64,000 nt of DNA, taken from positions 1-64,000 of the forward strand of contig DAOKYY010000003.1 of the NCBI GenBank assembly GCA_035325905.1. Reading direction: 5' to 3'. Shown here in pieces: positions 42,933 to 51,572 of the stretch; positions within the stretch are counted from its first letter, which is position 1, and every line of letters begins with the position of its first letter. The notes beneath the pieces are model-generated. The model had not been told where the DNA came from, did not search any database, and was given only the letters and a program-made list of their open reading frames with translations. The stretch is from DYGX01 sp035325905. GTDB lineage: Bacteria > Chloroflexota > Anaerolineae > Aggregatilineales > Aggregatilineaceae. A program made the position numbers and the translations under genes.

Positions 42933-43868
42933 TTACTCCGTCGATTGAGCGCGCAAGAGGCGCTCCACCTCGGCGGCGGTCGGCAGCGAGGGCTGCGCGC
43001 CCAGCTTGGTCGCGGTCAGCGCGCCGCACGCGCTGGCGTAGCGCACGGCGTCGGCCAGCCGGGTTTCGCCCCGCGCCAGGGCGACCGCCAGCCCGGCGGT
43101 GAATGAGTCTCCGGCGGCAGTGGTGTCGACCGCGTTGACTCTAAACGCCGGGACGCGCGTCCAGCCGCCTGGGTCGGCGGCGAGCGCGCCTTCCGCGCCG
43201 AGCGTGATCACCGCCGACGGCGGCCCCAGCTTGAGCGCCGTGCGCGCCAGGTCGTCGTCGGACATGGCCTGCACGGCCTCGGCGGACAGGCGCATCATCT
43301 GCGCCAGCTCGATCCGGTTGGGCGTGATGATGTCCACTTCGTCCAGCAGCGCGTCCGGGAGCTGCTGCGCGGGCGCGGGATTGAGCACGACGCGCAGGTC
43401 GTGCTTGTGCGCCAGGCGCGCCGCCGCAATGCTGGTTTCCAGCGGCACCTCAAGCTGAAGCACCAGGATATCGGCGCCCCCGAAGGCAGGCTCGGCGGCG
43501 GCGACATCGCCGGGCGTCAGCGCCATGTTCGCGCCGGAGGCTACGATGATCGTGTTCTCGCCGCCGGTGGCGACGGCGATCAGGGCGATGCCGGTCGCGG
43601 TGTCCGGCGTGACGCCGATGTATTGCGTGTCGATGCGCTCTTTCTGGTACGCCGCCAGGCACTGCTGCCCGAACGCGTCGTCTCCGACCCGCGCCACGAA
43701 CGTCACCGCCGCGCCCAGCCGGGCCGCGCCGACCGCCTGATTGGCGCCCTTGCCGCCCATCGCGGTCAGAAACTGGCCGCCGAGCACCGTTTCGCCCGGC
43801 TGCGGCAAATGCGGGGTCTGAATCACCAGATCGACATTGGCGCTGCCCACCACGACAATACGGGCCAT
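42933..43868 (-). CDS. rbsK: Ribokinase
   Basis: Phosphorylates D-ribose at O5 for entry into the pentose phosphate pathway. The 311-residue PfkB-family protein has VVGSANVDLVIQ, the sugar-site GGKGANQAVGAARLGA (about residues 38-53), NPAPAQ and the anion-hole/catalytic VDTTAAGDSFTAGL (about 252-265, catalytic Asp). The N-terminus (SANVDL, PGET) is ribokinase-like rather than fructokinase-like. The ATG at 43868 has GAGG about ten bases upstream. It is the first gene of a four-gene run with the two-component pair and the cobalamin enzyme. Specificity for ribose is a family-level inference. Confidence 0.9.
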   Translation of the reverse strand: MARIVVVGSANVDLVIQTPHLPQPGETVLGGQFLTAMGGKGANQAVGAARLGAAVTFVARVGDDAFGQQCLAAYQKERIDTQYIGVTPDTATGIALIAVATGGENTIIVASGANMALTPGDVAAAEPAFGGADILVLQLEVPLETSIAAARLAHKHDLRVVLNPAPAQQLPDALLDEVDIITPNRIELAQMMRLSAEAVQAMSDDDLARTALKLGPPSAVITLGAEGALAADPGGWTRVPAFRVNAVDTTAAGDSFTAGLAVALARGETRLADAVRYASACGALTATKLGAQPSLPTAAEVERLLRAQSTE

Positions 43869-43971
43869 GAGATCGATACCTCGCTCGCGGAAGATGAACC
43901 CAACCCGGCGGCAGGCGCGCCGCCCACCCCTTAATCTTACTCGATTCCCCGGTTCGCGCATCTCACACCAC

Positions 43972-43999
43972 GAAAAGGGCGACCCCAAAGGATCGCCCT
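43972..43999 (-). terminator. Terminator of the aconitase gene
   Basis: Minus strand: AGGGCGATCC (43999-43990) pairs with GGGTCGCCCT (43985-43976, one wobble), followed by TTTCG. It lies about 30 bp after the aconitase stop. Confidence 0.75.
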
Positions 44000-44027
44000 C
44001 TCCATACACGCTGAAATGCGGTTGCAA

Positions 44028-46781
44028 CTATTGGACCGGTTGCTCGCCGCCCACCGAGGCTTTGAGCAGGTTGCGCAGAACGGTGTGCAGGATGCCCCCG
44101 TTGCGATAATAGCTGACCTCGACCGCTGTATCGAGCCGGCTGCGGACCTGGAACGTCTTCACCGAGCCATCGCGTGCTGTGGCGCGGACCGTGATTTCCT
44201 GGCCGGGGCGCAAAACGGGAGGAATCTCGATACTGTACGTCTCGCGCCCGGTCAGGCCAAGATCGTCGCAGGTGGCGCCGGGCATGAACTGGAGCGGCAG
44301 GACGCCCATCCCGATCAGGTTGCTGCGGTGGATGCGCTCGAAGCTCTCGGCGATCACTGCCCGCACGCCGAGCAGCAACGCGCCCTTCGCCGCCCAGTCG
44401 CGCGAGCTGCCGGAGCCGTATTCCTTGCCCGCGATCACGATCAGCGGCGTGCCTTCGGCCTTATACCGTTCGGCGGCGTCGAACACGCTCATCTGCTCGC
44501 CACTCGGCAGGTGGACGGTCACGCCGCCTTCGGTGCCGGGCAGCAGCAGGTTTTTGATGCGGATGTTGGCGAAGGTGCCGCGCACCATCACCCGGTCGTT
44601 GCCGCGCCGCGAGCCATACGAGTTGAAGTCACGCGGCTCGACGCCGCGCTCCATCAGGTAGCGCGCCGCCGGGCTGTTGAGCGCGATCGACCCCGCCGGC
44701 GAGATGTGGTCGGTCGTGACCGAGTCGCCGAGCATGATCAGGACGCGCGCGCCTTCAATCGGCTGCGGGGCGCTGGCGTCCGGCGCCAGATCGACGAAGA
44801 ACGGCGGCTCCTGGATGTAAGTCGAGTTCGGGTCCCAGGGGTAGACCTCGCTGCCCGTCAGCGGGATCGCGTTCCAGGTCTCGTTGCCGTCGTAGACGTT
44901 GCCGTACTGCTCGTGGAACATCTCCGGCTTCAGCGCCGTGGCGATGGTGTCCGCGATCTCGCGCTGGCTCGGCCAGATGTCGCGCAGATACACATCGTTA
45001 CCGTCGCGGTCCTGGCCGAGCGGCTCGTTGACCAGATCGATGTCGACCGTACCGGCGATCGCATAGGCCACGACCAGCGGCGGCGACGCGAGATAGTTCG
45101 CCTGGACGTGCGGGTTGATCCGGCCCTCGAAGTTGCGGTTGCCGCTCAGCACGCCCGCCGCGACCAGGTTCGCCTGCTCGATCGCCTGCGTGACATGTTC
45201 CGGCAGCGGGCCGCTGTTGCCGATGCAGGTCGTGCAGCCGTAGCCCACGACGTAGAAGCCCAGCGCCTCTAGATACGGCATCAGCCCGGCGGCGGTCAAA
45301 TAGCTGGTCACGACCTTCGACCCCGGCGCGAGGCTGGTCTTGACGTAAGGGGCGACGCTCAGCCCGCGCTCAACCGCTTTCTTCGCCAGCAGCCCGGCGC
45401 CGACCATGACCGATGGGTTCGAGGTGTTGGTGCAGCTTGTGATCGCCGCAATCGCGACCGCGCCATGTGTCAGCTCGATCTCCTCCTGGTACCCGTTCCG
45501 TCCGGCCTGGATCGTGGCGCGGCGTCCGAGACGGTCTTTCTCCAGCGCGTAGCCCCGCTCGCTGGTCGGCGCGGTCAGCGCGCGCCGGAACGCGTCCTTG
45601 ACCTCGCCCAGCTCCACCCGGTCCTGCGGGCGCTTGGGACCGGCCAGGCTCGGCTTCACGGTGCTCATATCCAGTTCCAGCGTATCGGAGAACAGCGGGT
45701 CGGGTGTGTCGTCGGTGCGGAACAACCCTTGCAGCCGCATGTACTGCTCGACCAGCTCGACCAGTTGCGGGTCGCGCCCCGTGTAGCGCAGGTAGCGCAT
45801 CGACTCGGCGTCCATCGGGAAGAAGCCCATCGTCGCGCCGTATTCAGGCGCCATGTTGCCAATCGTGGCGCGATCCGCCAACCCCAGCGAGCTAAGGCCA
45901 GGGCCGTAGAACTCGACAAACTTGCCGACCACGCCTTTCTTGCGCAGCATCTGGGTCACGACGAGGACCAGGTCGGTCGCGGTAGACCCTTCCGGCAGCC
46001 GGTTGGTGAGCTTGAACCCGATCACCTCCGGCATGACCATGTAAATCGGCTGGTCGAGCATGACGGCTTCGGCTTCGATCCCGCCGACGCCCCAGCCGAC
46101 AATCCCCAGGCCGTTGATCATGGTCGTGTGCGAGTCGGTGCCGACCAGGCTGTCGGGGTAGACCACCGTCCCGGCGCCGTCCTGAGCGGTCATCACACCG
46201 CGCGCCAGGAACTCAAGGTTTACCTGGTGCACAATGCCGGTCGCAGGAGGGACGACGCTGAAGTTATTAAAAGCGCCCTGCCCCCAGCGCAGGAACTCGT
46301 ACCGCTCGCGGTTGCGCTCGAACTCGCGCTCGGCGTTAATCAGCAGCGCGGCTTCCGAGCCGAAAACATCCACCTGCACGGAGTGGTCAATGACGAGATC
46401 GACCGGGATCGACGGCTGGATCAGGCTGGGATCGCCGCCCATGCGCTGCATGGCCGAGCGCAGCGCGGCAAGATCGACCAGCGAGGGAACGCCGGTAAAG
46501 TCCTGCAAAATCACGCGCGCCGGTTTGAAGGGAATCTCCTGCACCTCGTCCATCTGGGGCGACCATTGCGCCAGGCGCATCACGTCGGCGTCGGTGATCT
46601 CGAACCCGTTGTTGTTGCGCAGCGCGGCTTCGAGCAGGACTCTGATCGAGAATGGCAGGCGCGAAACCTGCCCGATCCCCTGCTCCTCCAGCGCCGCGAG
46701 CCGGTAGTAATGCACCTGGCCGGTGGGACCCTCAAAGCTGGCACGCGCGCCAAAACTATCGTGGGGAGTGAGCTTGCTCAT
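44028..46781 (-). CDS. acnA: Aconitate hydratase (AcnA/IRP1 type)
   Basis: Interconverts citrate and isocitrate in the TCA cycle using a 4Fe-4S cluster. At 917 residues it has the AcnA length and order: the large N-terminal domains with VGTDSHTTMINGLG and GVGGIEAE, the cluster Cys in SCTNTSNP and the pair in YGCTTCIGNSG, the swivel domain with FNSYGSRRGND, and GKEYGSGSSRDWAAKG near the end. I prefer the ATG at 46781 because AAAGGATC is then correctly spaced; an adjacent ATG at 46784 sits too close. A -10 TATAAT at 46883-46888 on this strand may drive it. It stands alone between terminator and divergent promoter. Confidence 0.96.
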   Translation of the reverse strand: MSKLTPHDSFGARASFEGPTGQVHYYRLAALEEQGIGQVSRLPFSIRVLLEAALRNNNGFEITDADVMRLAQWSPQMDEVQEIPFKPARVILQDFTGVPSLVDLAALRSAMQRMGGDPSLIQPSIPVDLVIDHSVQVDVFGSEAALLINAEREFERNRERYEFLRWGQGAFNNFSVVPPATGIVHQVNLEFLARGVMTAQDGAGTVVYPDSLVGTDSHTTMINGLGIVGWGVGGIEAEAVMLDQPIYMVMPEVIGFKLTNRLPEGSTATDLVLVVTQMLRKKGVVGKFVEFYGPGLSSLGLADRATIGNMAPEYGATMGFFPMDAESMRYLRYTGRDPQLVELVEQYMRLQGLFRTDDTPDPLFSDTLELDMSTVKPSLAGPKRPQDRVELGEVKDAFRRALTAPTSERGYALEKDRLGRRATIQAGRNGYQEEIELTHGAVAIAAITSCTNTSNPSVMVGAGLLAKKAVERGLSVAPYVKTSLAPGSKVVTSYLTAAGLMPYLEALGFYVVGYGCTTCIGNSGPLPEHVTQAIEQANLVAAGVLSGNRNFEGRINPHVQANYLASPPLVVAYAIAGTVDIDLVNEPLGQDRDGNDVYLRDIWPSQREIADTIATALKPEMFHEQYGNVYDGNETWNAIPLTGSEVYPWDPNSTYIQEPPFFVDLAPDASAPQPIEGARVLIMLGDSVTTDHISPAGSIALNSPAARYLMERGVEPRDFNSYGSRRGNDRVMVRGTFANIRIKNLLLPGTEGGVTVHLPSGEQMSVFDAAERYKAEGTPLIVIAGKEYGSGSSRDWAAKGALLLGVRAVIAESFERIHRSNLIGMGVLPLQFMPGATCDDLGLTGRETYSIEIPPVLRPGQEITVRATARDGSVKTFQVRSRLDTAVEVSYYRNGGILHTVLRNLLKASVGGEQPVQ

Positions 46782-46882
46782 CATGATCCTTTCTGTTCGC
46801 CTATCGCGGGCCGGAAACGTGGGAGCGCGTCCTGCGGCGGAAACCCCCTCGGACGAGAGGATCGAAGATAAAGTTGTTCAAT

Positions 46883-46888
46883 ATTATA
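46883..46888 (-). promoter_or_regulatory. Extended -10 (TTGGTATAAT) of the aconitase gene
   Basis: Perfect minus-strand TATAAT with TTGG before it, about 100 bp upstream of the start. No good -35. Confidence 0.5.
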
Positions 46889-46967
46889 CCAATTCTCTCG
46901 CGAAGCGGCAGGCGACCCGGCCTTACAGGACAGGGCTTTTGCAAAGTCAGCATAGCGAGGCGCAGCC

Positions 46968-46996
46968 TTGCGACTTAGCCCGCGCTCGCTTATAAT
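46968..46996 (+). promoter_or_regulatory. Promoter of the 47084-49124 gene pair
   Basis: TTGCGA (46968-46973), 17-bp spacer and perfect TATAAT (46991-46996), 88 bp before the TTG start. Confidence 0.6.
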
Positions 46997-47083
46997 TGTC
47001 GTTTGCGGGCCGCCGGGCGTCCGTCAGTGAGTCACGCCGCAGCGGTGGCTGGTTGAATGCGTAATAGCGCGTAAGGGAATACA

Positions 47084-48652
47084 TTGCTGCCCTATCAGAC
47101 CGAAACTGAACAATACTGGACCGAGGACTTCTCGATCACGGACGAGGACATCGAGTTCCTGTTCAACGTCTTCCTCGAAGAAGAGAAGCCGCTCTCTAGC
47201 CGGGAGATCGCGCGCCGCCTAGTCCAGCACCGCATCGAACAAGAAAGCCAGAAACTCCGCCGCCTGATCACGCGCGGCGAGATTTTCCAGCCGCGCAATA
47301 CCTATCAGGTCGGCCAGGTTCTGGTCTTCCCCAGTCTGAACTTCCGGGACGGCGAGATCATCGACCAGCGTCCGGGCTTTAACCCGGAGCACGGGGAATT
47401 CACCGTGCTGAAGGTGCGGTTCGCGCCGGATAAGACGCGCGAGTTCGCCAGCGCGCTCCAGACGCCGCACGCGCTGAATATCGACACGCTCGATGACGCT
47501 GCCACGCCTGCGATCGATATCGACGCGGTCTTCGAGCGGTATGGGGATGATATCGTCTATCTGGTGGAGCAGCGGCTCGAAGAAGAAGACGAAGTCGTTT
47601 ATTTCGCCGGGCGCTGGTTCCTGCGCTCTCTGCTCGTCGACATTGGCGTTGCGAACCGCAACCTGGCCGAGGCGGTGCTCGTCGTGCACGACGGCGGGCC
47701 GCTGACCACGAGCCAGATCATGCAAGAGCTGGACCTGCCGGAAGAAGTCAATTCCCGGCTCCAGGCATTCTCGCTCGATTACGCGCTGTTCCACGACGAG
47801 CGCTTCGACGAGGTCGGCTCGGCAGGTAAGGTGCTCTGGTGCCTTAAGGAGCTGGAGCCAAGCGGGGTCACGACTGTCCCGGTTCAGCTGCGCTACGAGC
47901 CGATCGAGTACCCGCGTGACCTGCTGAGCGACGATCTGCTGGCGCTGGAGCGGGAGATTGACGACGAGCTGTCGAACCTGCGGACGCCGCCGCGCTCGGA
48001 CGGGCCGGCGATGTTCAGCCTGAATTTCCCGCATCGCCGGGCCGGCACCCTGCCCTTAAACTCGCAGCTGCGCCAGTTGTTCCCGACGGCCTACGAAGCG
48101 CCGCGCATCCTGGTGACGCTGATCGACGGGCAGACCGGCGAGGAGTCGAACGGCTGGGTCGTGCGCGAGCATCGCTACGTCTACGGCCTGAGCGATTTTT
48201 ACCGGCGGCACCAGCTTCCGGTCGGCGTGTATCTGACCGTCGAGCGTACCGACGACCCGGCTCGCGTGCGGATCGACTTCCGGGGGCACCGCCCGCGCTC
48301 GGAGTGGCTGCGCCTGGCCGTGGTCGGTGAGGACGGCCGGCTGCGCTTCGACAACCAGAAGCGGATGATCGGCGCCGAATACGACGAGCTGCTGGCGCTG
48401 GGCGCGGAAGACCTCAAAGCGGTGGATGCGATGTGGATGGCGCCCGAACACCCGCGCGAGACGCTTCAGGCGACCGTGCGCCATATGATGGGCGAGCTGG
48501 CGCGGCTCAGCCCGCAGCGCACCGTCCACGCCAAGACGTTGTACAGCGCCGTGAACATTGTGCGCCGCTGCCCGCCGGGGCCGATTTTCGCGACGCTGGT
48601 CGCTTACCCGGAGTTCGCGCATGTCGGCGGCCCGTATTGGCGCCTGAGTTGA
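47084..48652 (+). CDS. Conserved hypothetical protein with probable winged-helix regions
   Basis: A soluble, acidic 522-residue protein of unknown function. The N-terminus (about residues 15-75) reads like a winged-helix module: ITDEDIEFLFNVFLEEEKPL, SSREIARRLVQHRI and then a two-strand wing; a second HTH-like segment (about 200-240) includes LTTSQIMQELDLPEEVNSRL. The C-terminal half (about 300-520) is a beta-rich domain followed by helices. No catalytic motif, membrane helix or signal. The start is a TTG with AAGGGAA about five bases upstream. A second gene, also with an HTH-like tail, follows 25 bp later, so they likely act together, perhaps on DNA or RNA. Confidence 0.75.
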   Translation: MLPYQTETEQYWTEDFSITDEDIEFLFNVFLEEEKPLSSREIARRLVQHRIEQESQKLRRLITRGEIFQPRNTYQVGQVLVFPSLNFRDGEIIDQRPGFNPEHGEFTVLKVRFAPDKTREFASALQTPHALNIDTLDDAATPAIDIDAVFERYGDDIVYLVEQRLEEEDEVVYFAGRWFLRSLLVDIGVANRNLAEAVLVVHDGGPLTTSQIMQELDLPEEVNSRLQAFSLDYALFHDERFDEVGSAGKVLWCLKELEPSGVTTVPVQLRYEPIEYPRDLLSDDLLALEREIDDELSNLRTPPRSDGPAMFSLNFPHRRAGTLPLNSQLRQLFPTAYEAPRILVTLIDGQTGEESNGWVVREHRYVYGLSDFYRRHQLPVGVYLTVERTDDPARVRIDFRGHRPRSEWLRLAVVGEDGRLRFDNQKRMIGAEYDELLALGAEDLKAVDAMWMAPEHPRETLQATVRHMMGELARLSPQRTVHAKTLYSAVNIVRRCPPGPIFATLVAYPEFAHVGGPYWRLS

Positions 48653-48677
48653 GCGGCCAACGAGTGAAGGATTTCCC

Positions 48678-49124
48678 GTGACGACGCCCTCTGGCACCGC
48701 GAGCAAGCGCATCAAGCCCACCCTGGACACGCGCTTTCACATCGATTACGACTGGTGGCAGCGTGAAGGTCAGGACCTGCGCGTGTATCTGCTCAGCCAC
48801 CTGGAGCCGGACCAGCGCCGGTTCTTTTCCGACAACCGCGACGTCGAAGAGGTGGACTGGATCGATCCCGTCACCGCCGAGGTGACGCGGGTTGATGCGC
48901 TGGACCGAGCGTTGCGCGAGGCGAGCCAGCGTCCCGACTTCATCGGCCATCGCACGTCGCTGGTCGACGCGGTGTTCCGCGTCTTTCTCGCCAACGGCAA
49001 CACCCCCCTCACCCCGGTCGAGCTGGGCGAGCGGATCGGGCGCGATCCACGCATGATCCTGCGCGCGCTGTCCGGCGCGACAGTGTATAAGGGCCTGCGC
49101 CCGGTCGTCGGCGACGGGGACTAG
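48678..49124 (+). CDS. Conserved hypothetical protein, partner of the preceding gene
   Basis: A 148-residue protein I do not recognise. The N-terminal part (about 20-75) has HIDYDWWQREGQDLRVYLLSH and EEVDWIDPVTAEV, typical of a small alpha/beta domain; the C-terminal 50 residues (PLTPVELGERIGRDPRMIL) resemble a helix-turn-helix. The GTG at 48678 is preceded by AAGGA with six-base spacing. It lies 25 bp after its partner and upstream of tRNA-Arg(TCT), which has its own promoter. Confidence 0.72.
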   Translation: MTTPSGTASKRIKPTLDTRFHIDYDWWQREGQDLRVYLLSHLEPDQRRFFSDNRDVEEVDWIDPVTAEVTRVDALDRALREASQRPDFIGHRTSLVDAVFRVFLANGNTPLTPVELGERIGRDPRMILRALSGATVYKGLRPVVGDGD

Positions 49125-49142
49125 CCGCCGCGCGGTTCGCGC

Positions 49143-49171
49143 TTGACGCATTCTGCGCGGGTTCTTACAAT
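49143..49171 (+). promoter_or_regulatory. Promoter of tRNA-Arg(TCT)
   Basis: TTGACG (49143-49148), 17-bp spacer and TACAAT (49166-49171), 16 bp before the tRNA 5' end. Confidence 0.78.
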
Positions 49172-49187
49172 TACCTCTCGATAGCAG

Positions 49188-49261
49188 GCCCCTGTAGCTC
49201 AGTTGGACAGAGCAACCGCCTTCTAAGCGGGAGGTCGCGGGTTCGAGTCCCTCCAGGGGCG
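49188..49261 (+). tRNA. tRNA-Arg (anticodon TCT)
   Basis: Acceptor GCCCCTG (49188-49194) pairs with CAGGGGC (49254-49260). The anticodon loop CTTCTAA gives TCT, and the T-arm reads GCGGG-TTCGAGT-CCCTC. CCA is not encoded. It has its own promoter and terminator. Confidence 0.95.
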
Positions 49262-49274
49262 CACACGAAACAAA

Positions 49275-49306
49275 ACGCCCACCACGCTGGTGGGCGTTCG
49301 TTTTTT
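49275..49306. terminator. Strong terminator after tRNA-Arg(TCT)
   Basis: ACGCCCACCA (49275-49284) pairs perfectly with TGGTGGGCGT (49288-49297), followed by TCGTTTTTT. The opposite strand has TTTTGTTTCG after the stem, so it can also end the convergent SARP gene. Confidence 0.88.
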
Positions 49307-49321
49307 CGGCGCGGCGTCCGC

Positions 49322-50593
49322 TCACGACATGATTGCCGCGTAAAGCTCCTGCGTTTCTTTCTCCGGGACGGCGCCCTCGCCTTTCAGCCGGTCGACGAGG
49401 CGCTGGTAATGCGCGGCGGCTTCGCTGCGGCGGCCCAAGTCCGCGTAGAGCTGCATGATCTGGCGGTGGATCGGCTCGTAGCGGTCATTTTCGCTCGACG
49501 CCTTTTGCAGCAGGTTGAGCGCGTTTTCCTGGCGGCCCTCCTCCAGGCGGATGCGAGCCATCTGGCCGAGCGCCTCCAGGTACCCGGTCTGATAGTCACG
49601 GCGGCGCTCGACGATCCACTTGTCGCTGTGCCCTTGCAAGAATGGGCCGCGATACAGGTCAATCGCTTCCTGCCACCTGGCGGTCTTGTCTTCCGTCTCA
49701 GGCGCGCGGCCCTGGACCAAAGCGCCGACGAACGCCATGATGTCGTAGTAAATCGAGACGTCGGGATTAACGCGGTAGTAACCGTCTTCGTGGACCAGCA
49801 CATCGAAGTCGAGCGCCTTGTGCAGGCGGCGCTTGGTGACGTGGAAGACGTTGACGGCCTGGTCATTTTCGAGATCCGGCCAGAACGCCTGGCAGATCTC
49901 CGAGCGCGTCACCACCGGGCGGTCGAGCGCGAAGAAGAACAGCAGGCGCGGCAGATGCCCTTCCCAGGTCTCGACCGGCTCGCCGTTGAGCAGGACATAG
50001 CCTGGCCCCAGCGCGTACACTTCGAGCCGGTTCGGCCCCTCGGCCTTCATGCCGTAGAAGTCGCTGGCGACCACCTGGTCATCGAGCAGGATGACCGCCT
50101 TGCGCTGCGCGATCAGCGAGACCCACGGCAGGCGGGGCAGCGTGCGGCTGTTGATCACGAGCTGGCTGTGCTGCGGCAGATGCAGGATCATCTGCTCGGT
50201 GAAGGCTTGCAGATCGTCGGCGCTGTCCGTGCGGTCGTACTCGTCGAGGATGAGCAGGAATGGCTCGTCGCTCAATTCTCCGACATCCGCCACGAACGCC
50301 TCAAGCAACGCGTCATCGTCATTCTGCGACTCGAAGTGAATCTGGTTGAGGTGTCGCCCGAAGGTCGGATGCTGGTTCGCCAGGTCGTGCGTGATGCCGG
50401 ACAGGAACGACCGCACATTGACGTCGTCTGGCCCCATCGCGTAGTAGAAGACGCGCGTATCGGGATCGTTCATCAACTGCGCGACGAGTACGGACCGGTA
50501 GCGGCTTTGCGGGTGCAGCAAGACGACGCGCGCACCCTGGCCCCGGTCTTTGAATGCCTGGTAGGACGCTTCGATCAAATTGTTGAGGTTCAT
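49322..50593 (-). CDS. SARP/BTAD-type transcriptional regulator with decayed ATPase domain
   Basis: A 423-residue regulator in three parts. Residues 1-185 have the layout of a MalT/STAND ATPase: Walker B is good (PFLLILDEYD), but the P-loop position reads LLHPQSRYRSVLVAQL, with no GxxGxGK, so ATP binding is probably lost. Residues 190-275 form an OmpR-like winged helix (LLFFFALDRPVVTRSEICQAFWP, NVFHVTKRRLHKAL). Residues 280-423 are a bacterial transcriptional activation domain of TPR-like helices (WQEAIDLYRGPFLQGHSDKWI). The promoter at 50639-50667 predicts transcription from near 50632, which places the AGGAG upstream of the message and favours the ATG at 50593 over the GTG at 50620. The target genes are unknown. 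Confidence 0.85.
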   Translation of the reverse strand: MNLNNLIEASYQAFKDRGQGARVVLLHPQSRYRSVLVAQLMNDPDTRVFYYAMGPDDVNVRSFLSGITHDLANQHPTFGRHLNQIHFESQNDDDALLEAFVADVGELSDEPFLLILDEYDRTDSADDLQAFTEQMILHLPQHSQLVINSRTLPRLPWVSLIAQRKAVILLDDQVVASDFYGMKAEGPNRLEVYALGPGYVLLNGEPVETWEGHLPRLLFFFALDRPVVTRSEICQAFWPDLENDQAVNVFHVTKRRLHKALDFDVLVHEDGYYRVNPDVSIYYDIMAFVGALVQGRAPETEDKTARWQEAIDLYRGPFLQGHSDKWIVERRRDYQTGYLEALGQMARIRLEEGRQENALNLLQKASSENDRYEPIHRQIMQLYADLGRRSEAAAHYQRLVDRLKGEGAVPEKETQELYAAIMS

Positions 50594-50638
50594 AGTTGCC
50601 GCTGGCCTCATCGTAAACACGCTGAATAGATATCTCCT

Positions 50639-50667
50639 AGTATATGCGCAGTAACACGATAAGGCAA
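50639..50667 (-). promoter_or_regulatory. Promoter of the SARP-like regulator gene
   Basis: Minus strand: TTGCCT (50667-50662), 17-bp spacer, TATACT (50644-50639). Confidence 0.6.
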
Positions 50668-50719
50668 ACGCTAAGCTGGGCGTATCCGGCGCTTACGAAT
50701 ATGTTGTGGCGCGTGATCT

Positions 50720-50748
50720 TTGACAGTCCTCTCGCCCGGCACTACAAT
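50720..50748 (+). promoter_or_regulatory. Promoter of the HhH-DUF971-hpt operon
   Basis: Perfect TTGACA (50720-50725), 17-bp spacer, TACAAT (50743-50748). It places transcription start near 50755 and so fixes the ATG at 50785 as the start of the first gene. Confidence 0.78.
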
Positions 50749-50784
50749 GATAAGCACTTTACAGGGGCATTGAGCGAGCGAGCT

Positions 50785-51237
50785 ATGTATAAAGCAGTCC
50801 GTAACGCCACGGTTCTTGGGTTGGGCCTGAGCGTCAGCGCGCTCATCGGGTGGCTGTTCCTGCGCGAGTCGAAGCGCAAGCAGGACGCGCAAACCGTCAC
50901 GATCAAATCGCAGGTGGGCGGCGGGCAGGCCGAGGACATGCCGCCGATTGTGCTGCCGCGCGAGGCGCTTGAGGCCAGCGCCGGTGATCTGGACGAGGAA
51001 GGCGAGGTCGAAACGGGGCCGCTGCCCGACGGAGCGGACGACTTCACCGTGATTCGGGGCATTGGGCCGCGTTTCGCACAGGCTTTGCGCGACGGCGGCA
51101 TCATGACCTTCGCCGCGCTGGCAGGTGAGACGCCCGAAAGCCTGGCCGAGCGAATGGCGCCTTACGCCAGCGTGCGGCCGCAGCGCATCCGGGATTTCGA
51201 TTGGATCGGGCAGGCGAAAGCGCGCGCGAAAGCCTGA
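50785..51237 (+). CDS. Membrane-anchored helix-hairpin-helix protein
   Basis: A 150-residue protein. One N-terminal membrane helix (about residues 8-25, ATVLGLGLSVSALIGWLF) is followed by a basic patch, an acidic linker and a C-terminal HhH domain: FTVIRGIGPRFAQALRDGGI (about 90-110), with the GIGPRFAQAL hairpin found in DUF4332-type and nucleic-acid-binding HhH proteins. It could tether nucleic acid, or use the HhH for protein contact, at the membrane. In-frame sequence upstream to 50644 contains the promoter, so the ATG at 50785 is the likely start. The next gene overlaps its stop by one base. Confidence 0.78.
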   Translation: MYKAVRNATVLGLGLSVSALIGWLFLRESKRKQDAQTVTIKSQVGGGQAEDMPPIVLPREALEASAGDLDEEGEVETGPLPDGADDFTVIRGIGPRFAQALRDGGIMTFAALAGETPESLAERMAPYASVRPQRIRDFDWIGQAKARAKA

Positions 51238-51572
51238 TGGCGCCCCATACTCCGACCGAGATCACGCTAAACCAGCGCGACGGCGAGCTGGTGATCGTCT
51301 GGGCCAGCGGGCGCGTGTGCCACTACCCGCTGGATCGCCTGCGGCTGGCCTGCCCGTGCGTGGAGTGCCGGGGCGGGCACGAGCGCATGGGGCCGTCCTA
51401 CGACCCGGAAGACATCATGAGCGTCACGCCGACCCGCCCGTACCAGGTCGAGCAGGTCGCGCAGGTGGGCAACTACGCGCTTCAGTTTCATTGGGACGAC
51501 GGGCACCATACCGGGATTTACACCTGGGATTACCTCTACCGGCTATGCCCGGCGGAGAAGAGCCGTGCTTGA
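51237..51572 (+). CDS. DUF971 domain protein
   Basis: A 111-residue protein of the DUF971 family, which resembles the N-terminal domain of gamma-butyrobetaine hydroxylase and often binds metal. Visible signatures are the cysteine-rich LACPCVECRGGHER (about residues 36-49) and FHWDDGHHTGIYTWDYL (about 85-101). Stand-alone members have been associated with iron-sulfur proteins, but the role is not settled. The ATG overlaps the preceding stop (TGATG), implying translational coupling. Confidence 0.85.
   Translation: MAPHTPTEITLNQRDGELVIVWASGRVCHYPLDRLRLACPCVECRGGHERMGPSYDPEDIMSVTPTRPYQVEQVAQVGNYALQFHWDDGHHTGIYTWDYLYRLCPAEKSRA

Noticed and set aside
44028..46781. Iron-responsive element or riboswitch upstream of aconitase
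   Set aside because: The roughly 100-base leader shows a promoter but no stable conserved structure I can identify.
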